Under the pieces are notes generated by a model. It had not been told where the DNA came from. It did no database searches and was given only the letters and a program-made list of their open reading frames with translations. A stretch of 64,000 nt of DNA from the NCBI GenBank assembly GCA_002343685.1, contig DDRS01000032.1, forward strand, positions 7,538-71,537, read 5' to 3'. This document shows, one piece after another, positions 53,252 through 60,709 of this stretch; positions within the stretch are counted from its first letter, which is position 1, and each line of letters begins with the position of its first letter. The DNA is from Thiobacillus denitrificans. Its GTDB lineage: Bacteria; Pseudomonadota; Gammaproteobacteria; Burkholderiales; Thiobacillaceae. Both the position numbers and the translations under genes were made by a program.

Positions 53252-53901
53252 TGTTTGCCCGCACTTTGGCTTTTTTTGCCGCCGCCGTATTGTCCTTGTC
53301 CGCCATTGCCGCGCCCGAAGAGGCATTCGAAGGGCGCGACTACACGCGCGTCAGCGTGCCGCAGCCGGTTGCGACCGGGAAGAAGATCGAGGTGCTGGAG
53401 TTCTTCTGGTATCGCTGCCCGCATTGCAACGCGCTTGAACCCGGTCTCAATGCGTGGCTGAAGAAACTGCCCAAGGACGCCCAGGTTCGCCGCGTCCCGG
53501 CCGTGTTCCGCGACGACTGGATGCCCGGCGCCAAGATCTATTACACCCTGCAGCAGATGGATCTGTTGAGCCGCCTGCACGACAAGGTATTCGACGCCTA
53601 CCACGTGGACAACCTCAACCTCAACGACCCGGCCGTGCTGGGCAGCTGGATCGCGAAGCAGGGCGTGGACCGCAAGAAATTCGAGAGCATCTACAACTCC
53701 TTCTCCATCCAGTCCAAGGCCATGCAAGGCGCACGGCTTGCCACCACCTACGGCGTCATGGGCGTGCCGGCCTTCATCATCGACGGCAAATACACCACTT
53801 CGGAATCGATGACCGGCAGCGAACCCCGCCTGTTCGAGGTTCTCGACCAGCTGATCGTCAAGGCACGCGATGAGCGCGGCGGCAAGAAACCCGCGAAGTA
53901 A
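53248..53901 (+). CDS. dsbA: Thiol:disulfide interchange protein DsbA
   Basis: The 217-aa precursor has a signal peptide ending AIAAP. The thioredoxin-like fold contains the CPHC active site in FFWYRCPHCNALEP, a helical insertion, and the cis-Pro segment TYGVMGVPAFIIDGKY. It introduces disulfides into periplasmic proteins. The gene overlaps the SPOR gene. Confidence 0.95.
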   Translation: MMFARTLAFFAAAVLSLSAIAAPEEAFEGRDYTRVSVPQPVATGKKIEVLEFFWYRCPHCNALEPGLNAWLKKLPKDAQVRRVPAVFRDDWMPGAKIYYTLQQMDLLSRLHDKVFDAYHVDNLNLNDPAVLGSWIAKQGVDRKKFESIYNSFSIQSKAMQGARLATTYGVMGVPAFIIDGKYTTSESMTGSEPRLFEVLDQLIVKARDERGGKKPAK

Positions 53902-53954
53902 GCCTGTTGCCTCCCCCCGCCCCACTCAAGGTAGCGAATAGGCCCTTGCAGGGT

Positions 53955-54716
53955 TTGAATGAACCCCTCAGGGTCTTCATCACCGGGGCCAGTTCCGGCC
54001 TCGGTGCTGCGTTGGCGCGACACTATGGCGCAGCAGGCGCGCAACTGGGGCTGGCCGGACGCCGCCAGGATGGCTTGCAGAACACCGCCACCGGGTGGAA
54101 TGCGCACCTCTATCAGGCCGATGTGCGCGACGCGGCAGCCATGCAGCAGGCTGCCGCGGCATTTTTGAACGATGTCGGCGCACCCGACATCGTCATTGCT
54201 GCGGCCGGGATCAGCGTCGGCACGCTCACCGAATTCGCCGAAGACGCGCCGGTGTTCCGCGCGGTGATGGACGCCAACGTACTGGGGCTGGTCCACACTT
54301 TTCAGCCGTTCATCGGCGCCATGCAGCCGGGCGGCGTGCTGTGCGGCATTTCCAGCGTGGCCGGGATACGCGGGCTGCCGGGCGGCGGCGCCTACTCGGC
54401 TTCCAAGGCAGCCGCCACGATCTATCTGGAAGCCCTGCGGCTCGAATTGAAGGCACGGGACATTGCCGTGGTCACGGTGGCGCCAGGCTATATCGACACG
54501 CCCATGACGCGGGTCAATCCCTATGCCATGCCTTTCAGGATGACAGCGCAGACTGCCGCCGCCAAAGTAGCCCGCTGCATCGCCCACCGTCGCCGTTTCA
54601 CGGTGATTCCCTGGCAGATGGCCTGGGTGGCGCGGATGCTGAAATGGCTTCCCATTCCGGTCTATGATGCAGTTTTCGAAAAAGCGCCACGCAAACCGCG
54701 CAATCTGCCAACATAA
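53955..54716 (+). CDS. Short-chain dehydrogenase/reductase
   Basis: The ~253-aa protein has the classical SDR features: TGASSGLGAALARHYG for NAD(P) binding, AAAGISVGTLTEF, the catalytic YSASKAA (Tyr-x-x-x-Lys) and PGYIDTPMTRVNP. The C-terminal segment MAWVARMLKWLPIPVYDAVF is hydrophobic and may contact membrane. No in-frame ATG exists before the Rossmann motif. A TTG at 53955 is chosen as start, and TTG codons at 53946 and 53907 are alternatives. Substrate unknown. Confidence 0.85.
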   Translation: MNEPLRVFITGASSGLGAALARHYGAAGAQLGLAGRRQDGLQNTATGWNAHLYQADVRDAAAMQQAAAAFLNDVGAPDIVIAAAGISVGTLTEFAEDAPVFRAVMDANVLGLVHTFQPFIGAMQPGGVLCGISSVAGIRGLPGGGAYSASKAAATIYLEALRLELKARDIAVVTVAPGYIDTPMTRVNPYAMPFRMTAQTAAAKVARCIAHRRRFTVIPWQMAWVARMLKWLPIPVYDAVFEKAPRKPRNLPT

Positions 54717-54747
54717 TGCGCATCGCATAAAACGTATCGGAGAAGCA

Positions 54748-55380
54748 ATGCCTGCCCCCCTGAACATCATCCTCATCGACGATCATCCGCTCCTGCGCAT
54801 GGGTGTGGCGGGCTACATCGAGCAGGAACCGGATCTGCGCCTCACCGCGCAACTGGCCAACGCCGCCGAACTGCGTGCCTGGATCGAAGCGGGCAACCGG
54901 GCCGATGCGGCACTGCTCGACCGCTCCCTGCCCGACGCCGACGGCCTCGATCTGGTCTCCGATCTACGTGACCTGGGCATCAAGGTCATCATGCTGACCA
55001 TTGCCGACTCCGACGAGGAAATCTCCGAAGCCATTTCTTCCGGCGTCGACGGCTACGTCGTCAAATCCAGCGATCCCGACCAGGTCCTGGCGGCCATCCG
55101 CAGCGTATGCGACGGCCAGAGCAGTTTTCCGCTCAATATCATGCAGAAGATGGCGCGCGGCGAACTCAACAACAATGCTCTGTCGGCGCTGACCGCGCGG
55201 GAAATGGAAATCGTCGACCACGTGAAGGAAGGGCTTTCCAACAAAGTCATCGCCTACAAGATGACCCTGGCGGAAAACACCGTACGCAACCACCTGCGCA
55301 ACATCATGGAAAAGCTCGGCCTGCGCAATCGCGTCCAGGTCGCCACCCTGGCGTTGAAAGAGGACCGCAAGCGGCACTAG
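54748..55380 (+). CDS. NarL/FixJ-family response regulator
   Basis: The 210-aa protein has a receiver domain (IILIDDHPLLRMGV, phospho-acceptor Asp in AALLDRSLPDADG, Thr in VIMLTIADSDEE, Lys in GYVVKSSDPD). A LuxR-type helix-turn-helix follows (LTAREMEIVDHVKEG, then AENTVRNHLRNIMEKLGL). No kinase gene is adjacent, so it is an orphan or works with a distant sensor. The ribosome site GGAGAAG precedes the start. It is the last gene before the exosortase locus and could regulate it. Confidence 0.92.
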   Translation: MPAPLNIILIDDHPLLRMGVAGYIEQEPDLRLTAQLANAAELRAWIEAGNRADAALLDRSLPDADGLDLVSDLRDLGIKVIMLTIADSDEEISEAISSGVDGYVVKSSDPDQVLAAIRSVCDGQSSFPLNIMQKMARGELNNNALSALTAREMEIVDHVKEGLSNKVIAYKMTLAENTVRNHLRNIMEKLGLRNRVQVATLALKEDRKRH

Positions 55381-55428
55381 GCAGAACCCGCCCACAAAAA
55401 AAGCGCGGCTGCTTGCTGAGAATAAATT

Positions 55429-55487
55429 CGTAAATGTCGTAATAAAGACGTAAATATTTATTCCAGCATTACAAAAAACTCGTAAAC
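55429..55487. repeat. Cluster of CGTAA(A/T) direct repeats
   Basis: CGTAAATG, CGTAATAA, CGTAAATA and CGTAAACG occur at 55429, 55438, 55449 and 55481 in an AT-rich patch following the response regulator gene. They may be regulator half-sites or recombinase arm sites at the edge of the exosortase locus. Confidence 0.4.
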
Positions 55488-55563
55488 GCTTAAGCGGTGC
55501 GTTGAAGCAGACAAATACAGTCCGTCGGAAAGATGCGTGCCCTTTCCAGCGATGCCGACGAGC

Positions 55564-55860
55564 TTAACTACACCATATGACCCGGCCGTTCCGGACCCAA
55601 AAATGGGAGCGGCACCCCCCCTGCAGCCAAACGGAGGGCGACAAGGTTGGGTAGCCTTGGCCATCCACCTTGATGTCCCGCCTCGGTTTCGCTTCCGGGA
55701 CGACGAGCAGTTCGATGGTACGCCCGCAGCCGCATGGGCAGCGCATGCCGACACACCAGTTCTCTCCGTCGTCATGGGTAACGACGCCTCTGCGAGAAGC
55801 GCCTCACACTGGCCGGTCGAAGCCGTTCCTTGGGCGACAAGCTTGCGATAGACTTCTCAG
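55564..55860 (-). pseudogene. Remnant of a DUF6527-type gene
   Basis: On the minus strand the frame ending at 55564 reads MRCPCGCGRTIELLVVPEAK and then PTLSPSVWLQGGCRSHFWVR NGRVIWC in one continuous frame. It carries the CPCGCG cluster and the Cys-x-SHFW pattern of DUF6527 proteins, which occur with ubiquitin-like conflict systems. Upstream of about 55760 a stop interrupts the frame, and the neighbouring frame continues with another segment (QCEALLAEAS), so the 5' part appears shifted or deleted. No E1/E2-like partner remains in the window. I call it a degraded accessory gene marking the edge of a variable region; the 5' limit is approximate. Confidence 0.6.
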
Positions 55861-56039
55861 ATTGCCTCGTGCATAAGCATGAAGGCGCTCACCTTCGCTT
55901 GAACTGGCTAGCCGAGGCGCGGTTCTCGACCAAGTCTGCATCCTGCTCGGCCGCGTCAAGTAAAGGATCAAGGAAATCCGTCATCATCCCGTCACGTACG
56001 AAGTCGAGCATAACGCTGTTCCGCAGCCCGGCTTCCGCC

Positions 56040-56600
56040 ATGTCACTGCCCGCCCACAACGATCTGCCGTATCTCCCAGACGGCCTCTGTGACACACTGC
56101 AGCCACAGACACCCTATCCGTTATGGCTGACACTGGCGATCTTTCTTGGCGTGTTCGCTGTGTTGCAAGGCTCATGGTATGAAGCCCGCGGCACCTGGAT
56201 CGAACGGCTGGTGATTCATGAAGCCACCGTCAAGCCGGCGGCAGCCATCATTCAGCTCATCACGCCGGAGGCCAAGGCTCAACCGGTTGCCGCCAGCATC
56301 AAGGCGCCCGGCGGCGGCCTCAACATCCTCAATGGCTGCGAAGGCACCGAGATCATGTTCCTGCTGGTTGCCGCCTTCTCCGCCGTCCGGCTAGGGTGGC
56401 AACAAAGGCTGACCGGTCTTGCGCTGGGGCTGGTCCTGGTCTTCGCGCTCAATCAAGCGCGCATCCTTGCGCTGTTCTACACCTTCCGCAACGAACGTAG
56501 CCTGTTCGACCTTCTGCATACCACTGTCCTGCCTGCCGTCTTGATCGCGACGGTAGCCCTGTATTTCTATGCCGTCCTCCACCGCAGCCGTTTGGCCTAG
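56040..56600 (+). CDS. Exosortase-family transpeptidase 1
   Basis: The 186-aa polytopic membrane protein has the exosortase triad: Cys in LNILNGCEGTEIMFLLVAAF, Arg in FALNQARILALFYTFR and His in FDLLHTTVLPAVL. About five hydrophobic segments frame these. The compact size and NGCEG motif recall exosortase H, though the subtype needs an HMM. It would cleave a C-terminal sorting tail on the outer face of the inner membrane. ATG 56040 has no clear ribosome site. Its end overlaps the partner membrane-protein gene by 32 bases. Confidence 0.88.
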   Translation: MSLPAHNDLPYLPDGLCDTLQPQTPYPLWLTLAIFLGVFAVLQGSWYEARGTWIERLVIHEATVKPAAAIIQLITPEAKAQPVAASIKAPGGGLNILNGCEGTEIMFLLVAAFSAVRLGWQQRLTGLALGLVLVFALNQARILALFYTFRNERSLFDLLHTTVLPAVLIATVALYFYAVLHRSRLA

Positions 56601-57219
56601 TCCCGGCCGGTTTGCGCTGGCGCTGATCCCCGGCTTCGTGCTTACCCTCGCCGCGGCCTCGGTCTGGGGCACAGCGCTGGTCGAAGCCCTGTTGCCGCTC
56701 ACCCGTGCCTTGCTCAACTGGATGGATGGCCGCTTCGGTGTCTTGTTCCTCGGCGTTGAGCACAACTGGCAGGACACCGTGATACGCCTGCAACTGGGCT
56801 TTTCCAAGGCGTTCTTCTTGGGCGGGCATGTGGTCTTGCCCGACCCCAGAGGTGCGCTTTGGGTCACCACGCCAGTCGGTAGCCTGCTCCAGCCATTGGT
56901 GATCGCGCCCGCCATGGCGGCGGCATTACCCGGGCGGGTTGCGGCCCGTTTGACACGGTTTGGCCTCGCTGCGTTATTCGCCCTGGGTTTCCTCGTCGTC
57001 GACCTGCCGGTCACGCTCCACGCCCTCTCATGGGATACGCTTGCCTACGACGTGAAGTTGAACGATTTCTCGCCGCTCTTGGCTTGGAACCAGTTCATGC
57101 AATCCGGAGGCAGGCTGGGGATCGGGGTGCTGATGGGGTTGATCACATGGTGGATGGGTCGCCGAAGTCCCTCCCCCTTACGCCAACACAATGAGCATTC
57201 AAAGTCCATACAACTTTAG
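56569..57219 (+). CDS. Exosortase-associated membrane protein 1
   Basis: The 216-aa protein has several membrane segments (FALALIPGFVLTLAAASVWG, WVTTPVGSLLQPLVIAPAMA, FGLAALFALGFLVVDLPVTL) and one ~50-residue extracytoplasmic loop. Its layout matches the protein overlapping the second exosortase gene (59024-59686), including a membrane-proximal GG(H/K)V motif in the loop. Such partners occur beside exosortase-H-type enzymes. It overlaps the exosortase, implying co-translation and a complex. Biochemical role unknown. Confidence 0.8.
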   Translation: MPSSTAAVWPSPGRFALALIPGFVLTLAAASVWGTALVEALLPLTRALLNWMDGRFGVLFLGVEHNWQDTVIRLQLGFSKAFFLGGHVVLPDPRGALWVTTPVGSLLQPLVIAPAMAAALPGRVAARLTRFGLAALFALGFLVVDLPVTLHALSWDTLAYDVKLNDFSPLLAWNQFMQSGGRLGIGVLMGLITWWMGRRSPSPLRQHNEHSKSIQL

Positions 57220-57290
57220 TCTTAGTGGGATCGGCTCATAAGCACGATGAGCTGGCCCTTACCAAGTGTCACACCGTCTGCGTAGTCTCG
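57206..57290. repeat. Duplicated upstream element, copy 1 (before the PstS-like gene)
   Basis: The first 42 bases, starting TCCATACAACTTTAGTCTTA, recur at 60598 with only two differences, and the following ~40 bases remain partly similar, including GTCACA and GCGTAG/ACGTAG. The element begins inside the end of partner gene 1 and runs into the leader of the PstS-like gene. A shared promoter or transcription-factor site is likely. Confidence 0.75.
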
Positions 57291-57399
57291 CCAATATTCA
57301 GCCACCCGGCAGCTCTCTTGACCGTCAAGAAGGCTCTTCTGTTGTGGTGAAACTGGATTTATACGCCAGCGACATAAAACACCAATGAGAGGCTAGATC

Positions 57400-58953
57400 A
57401 TGCAACGCAATATCCTTAGTGCTGCCGTGTCCATCGCATGCGCTGGTCTGGCTACCCAGGCATTTGCCTTGTCGCCGTCCGACCTGAACAGCGCGACCAC
57501 TTCGATCGTGCGCATTTCCGGCTCTTCGGCTACCACCAACCAATTGATCGCCTTTGCCCAGAACAACTGCGTAAGCGGCTCGCTGGCGCAACTGACCACT
57601 TCGGATCCCAGCAACTTTGCCCTGCTGTGTACACCTGACACCAGCAAAATCTCTGGCTTGGCCCGCAGTAATCTGGTCATTGTCAAGGACGGCAGTGCCG
57701 GTAACGACCTCAGCCCGATGGCCAACCGAACCGGCTATCCGTTCCTGGACGTTTTCAATGCCGCATTCAAGAGCGGCTGTGGCAGCGCTACCCCCGTGGC
57801 AGCCACGACCGAATATGTGGATCCCACTAACCCCGGTGCGGGCACCCGCATCGCCTTGCCCGCCTACAATAAGTATTCTTGTCCTCTGACCCTGACCTCT
57901 GCAGCCCCCCCAGATATGGGCATCTCCGACGTAGAACCGACACTGCTGGTCCAGGCTGGCGCCGTTTACCCTGTATCCTACGCGCAGTTGGACGCCCTGC
58001 ATTCCTCTCTTCTTAATGTAGTGGTTTTCGGCGTCCCGGTGACCCTGGAATTGCGTGATGCCATGCAGACCGCCCAGATCGCCAGTGGCACGCTTCCCAG
58101 TAGCTGTGCCGTGGGGGACGAAACCGAAGAGTGCATGCCGACTCTGAGCCACCAGCAACTCACTTCCATCTTTACGGGTAACGCTGTGGACTGGAGCGAG
58201 TTCGGCCTGACCAATCCATCGGGGGACAACAACATCTATATCGTTCGACGCATTAATGCGTCTGGCACGCAGACGGCAGCGCGGGTTTTCTTGGCGAGTG
58301 ATCCTTGCATCGCCCAGGTGATCGGCTTCTTGGCTGGCAATGACGGCGAATCCAGCACGGCTGCCAATGCTTGCTCATCCGCCACTCCTCCCGGAACCGT
58401 GCATGAAGGCAGCGCGGCCAGCGATGTGCAGATCTGTCTGCAAAACCACAACGCAAATCACCGTTGGGCCGTTGGCGTGATGAGCGTACAAACCCCTGCG
58501 GTGGGTGACGCCAACACCAATATGCGCTTCGTCAAGATCGATGGCGTCTCTCCCACCAACCTCAACGTCGCGCTCGGCCGCTATGGTTTCTGGACTGAGG
58601 CCACGCTCAACTATACGGGCACGCCGTCAGGTGATGTAGGCACGATGATTACTGCCTTGACCACCGGCTTCAGCAACCCGGTCGTGCTGCGCTCGGTGAA
58701 TACCAAGTTCCTGCTCACCAACCTGCTGAGCACTTCCGCCGAACCCTGGGCCGCTGGGGTCATGGCACCGTCCCCCCTGGTCAGTCCGAATTCCGTCCCC
58801 CTCATCAACACCGGGAACCTGCAGACCGACCTGGCGAACGTCTACACGACCCCTGTCAACTACTACACGCATGCCGCTGGTGGTGCCCCACATACTTGTC
58901 AGCCGCCTATTACCTACTTTGCGACGGGCACCCTTAGCAACAACCCCAAGTAA
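57400..58953 (+). CDS. Secreted PstS-like substrate-binding-fold protein of the exosortase locus
   Basis: The 517-aa precursor has a signal peptide ending TQAFA-LSP. The N-terminus VRISGSSATTNQLIAFAQNN resembles the ligand-binding start of PstS-type phosphate binding proteins (SGSSA), and DWSEFGLTNPSGDNNIYIVR and TQTAARVFL fit the second half. It is much longer than PstS and contains about nine Cys, some likely in disulfides. There is no C-terminal transmembrane sorting tail, ending YFATGTLSNNPK. It lies between two oppositely oriented exosortase units. Ligand unknown. Confidence 0.72.
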   Translation: MQRNILSAAVSIACAGLATQAFALSPSDLNSATTSIVRISGSSATTNQLIAFAQNNCVSGSLAQLTTSDPSNFALLCTPDTSKISGLARSNLVIVKDGSAGNDLSPMANRTGYPFLDVFNAAFKSGCGSATPVAATTEYVDPTNPGAGTRIALPAYNKYSCPLTLTSAAPPDMGISDVEPTLLVQAGAVYPVSYAQLDALHSSLLNVVVFGVPVTLELRDAMQTAQIASGTLPSSCAVGDETEECMPTLSHQQLTSIFTGNAVDWSEFGLTNPSGDNNIYIVRRINASGTQTAARVFLASDPCIAQVIGFLAGNDGESSTAANACSSATPPGTVHEGSAASDVQICLQNHNANHRWAVGVMSVQTPAVGDANTNMRFVKIDGVSPTNLNVALGRYGFWTEATLNYTGTPSGDVGTMITALTTGFSNPVVLRSVNTKFLLTNLLSTSAEPWAAGVMAPSPLVSPNSVPLINTGNLQTDLANVYTTPVNYYTHAAGGAPHTCQPPITYFATGTLSNNPK

Positions 58954-58970
58954 GCCGCAACGCCGGCAAA

Positions 58971-58984
58971 TCAGCTTCGGCTGA
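58971..58984. terminator. UUCG tetraloop hairpin between convergent genes
   Basis: TCAGC-TTCG-GCTGA lies in the 70-base gap between the PstS-like gene and the convergent partner gene 2. The stem is only five bp and no U-run follows, so its terminator role is weakly supported. Confidence 0.35.
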
Positions 58985-59023
58985 GGGCAGTGGCCTCCGC
59001 TGAAAATTACTCCAACATCCTGA

Positions 59024-59686
59024 TTACTCCTGACGCAGGGGACTGATCCGAGCTTCTTGGAGTGAACGAATCGGACTCGCCTTACGCAAAGCCAGCCTGC
59101 TCAGCATCGCGTGCAACTCCGCCGCCACAAACATTCCGGCAATGCACAGTGCAAAGCGCCCGCCGCCTTCCATGAGTTCGCCCCAGTCTATGGGCTTAGA
59201 GGCGAGATAGGTCAGAGGGTCATAAGCCTGGATGACCGCACTGTGGATCGTGCCGTACATGACCAGAGGAATATCGATCGCTTCCAGAACAAGGAGAACC
59301 GGCAGGCTCGCCAGTAGGCGCATACCCCGGCCACGCCAGCTCAGATCCGGCCAGGTCAGCGCTGCCGCGGCCAGCATGACCGGATGGGTGAGCACAAAAT
59401 AGAGAGGGAGGCGGACATTTCCCTCCACATGGGGCAGGACTTTCCCGCCGATCACCATCATGTGCGGAAGCGCATAGTCCGCCTTGATGATGTATTCATG
59501 ACTACGAATGATTGTGAATGGCTGGATTTCAAAGCCACTAAGCATTGCGCTGAGCACTGCGCGATAGAGCGGCAAGAAAAAGTGCGTGTAATGCCAGCCA
59601 CCTTGCCAGGCTGCCCAGAGTAGGATCGGCAGCCAGATCAGCAAACGCAACGCGATGTCACCCGCTTTATTCGTCGGGCGTGCCAT
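59024..59686 (-). CDS. Exosortase-associated membrane protein 2
   Basis: The 220-aa protein has membrane segments at the N-terminus (LLIWLPILLWAAWQGGWHY), in the middle (LPLYFVLTHPVMLAAAALTW, LLASLPVLLVLEAIDIPLVM) and near the C-terminus (FALCIAGMFVAAELHAMLS). The extracytoplasmic loop has VIGGKVLPHVEGNVRLPLYF, like the GGHVVLP loop of partner 1. The start at 59686 overlaps the exosortase 2 gene by 20 bases. It thus mirrors the partner 1 arrangement on the other strand. Confidence 0.8.
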   Translation of the reverse strand: MARPTNKAGDIALRLLIWLPILLWAAWQGGWHYTHFFLPLYRAVLSAMLSGFEIQPFTIIRSHEYIIKADYALPHMMVIGGKVLPHVEGNVRLPLYFVLTHPVMLAAAALTWPDLSWRGRGMRLLASLPVLLVLEAIDIPLVMYGTIHSAVIQAYDPLTYLASKPIDWGELMEGGGRFALCIAGMFVAAELHAMLSRLALRKASPIRSLQEARISPLRQE

Positions 59687-60218
59687 GGCGGGACAGAAAA
59701 GCCAGAAAGAAGATGAAGCAGCACGCAATCATGATCAGCGGCAGCACCGTGCCATGGAGCACGCTGAACCAGTCCCGATTACTCAGGTAGGCGTGCCAGA
59801 GAATGACGATGCGAGTCTGGTTCAGGGAGAACACCAGTAGGGTACCCAAGCCGATACCCAACCAGCGGCTGCGCCAGGCGAGCGGGTAGGCGATCAGCGC
59901 CGCTACCAGCAAGAACAGGATCTCCAGTCCCTCACAGCCATTCAGGACATTTAAGCGTCCCATGGGTGCGATCAGGCGATGACCCTCTGGGATGACATGG
60001 AAGGCAGGCCAGATCTGATCGATGATCCATGCGGCAGGAATGACGGTGGCTTGATCGATGACCACGTGTTCCAGCCAGGTGCCCCGGCTCAATCCCCACG
60101 CGTATTGCAAGGCAAAAAAGACAACGAGAAAAATGAGTACCAGACGCAGAGGATGGCGACGCCGGGCACGATCTGCTTCCTCGGCATTTAGTATGTCGGC
60201 GTAACTCGTGCTCTGCAT
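59667..60218 (-). CDS. Exosortase-family transpeptidase 2
   Basis: The 183-aa polytopic protein has Cys in LNVLNGCEGLEILFLLVAAL, Arg in FSLNQTRIVILWHAYL and His in FSVLHGTVLPLIM, all aligned with exosortase 1. The two clearly share ancestry but differ over much of their length, so they are ancient paralogues rather than a recent duplicate. Start ATG at 60218; longer frames upstream lack ribosome sites. Divergent from the toroid-protein gene, whose C-terminal tail is a plausible substrate. Confidence 0.88.
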   Translation of the reverse strand: MQSTSYADILNAEEADRARRRHPLRLVLIFLVVFFALQYAWGLSRGTWLEHVVIDQATVIPAAWIIDQIWPAFHVIPEGHRLIAPMGRLNVLNGCEGLEILFLLVAALIAYPLAWRSRWLGIGLGTLLVFSLNQTRIVILWHAYLSNRDWFSVLHGTVLPLIMIACCFIFFLAFLSRHGTPDE

Positions 60219-60597
60219 CGGGACCGGATTGGATCGTGGGCCAAAGGGGCTTCGTGTAAACCGATAAACAATAAGCGGTTTGCGTAACGGTTGTATTACA
60301 TCGAAAGCTCTCCTGAATACGCTAAGGAAATGGGTTACCTTTGGTAGCCAGCGAAGACGCTGGTGTAGCACTGCCATGCAGTAATGGGTTTCGATCCGGC
60401 CTAGCCGAGGGCCGTTACAACTCGCAACGCCAACCTCTAACGTGACTCTGAATTTTATTCGGCGCGTTCGCGCCAGAGGCCCGGTCGCAACTCGACTCGG
60501 TGCGTTCGGTATGGCCAGCAGCAACTTCAGAAGTAGTCTGGCTTTCCGGTGCAGGTGATCCTCCCTCCATACTTCTCGCACAGAACTTGCGTTCCGT
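60219..60597. other. Intergenic region upstream of exosortase 2
   Basis: About 380 bases in which I see no convincing gene. It contains a CCAGCG-AAGA-CGCTGG hairpin near 60350 and stretches of mixed composition that could be decayed coding sequence. It must hold the promoter of the exosortase 2 operon. Confidence 0.5.
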
Positions 60598-60682
60598 CCA
60601 TACAACTTTAGTCTTAGTGGAATCGGCTCATAAACACGTTGCATAGGCCGTGACCAGGCGTCACATCAGTTACGTAGCCTTC
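60598..60682. repeat. Duplicated upstream element, copy 2 (before the toroid gene)
   Basis: Matches copy 1 at 57206 over 42 bases with two differences, then diverges gradually. It ends shortly before the GTG start of the toroid gene at 60710. Confidence 0.75.
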
Positions 60683-60709
60683 CTGACGTCAGCCCTTGGG
60701 AGAAGGCTC

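Noticed and set aside
55537..55851. 104-aa plus-strand open frame
   Set aside because: It is the complement of the DUF6527-like remnant, which carries the recognisable Cys and SHFW motifs on the other strand.
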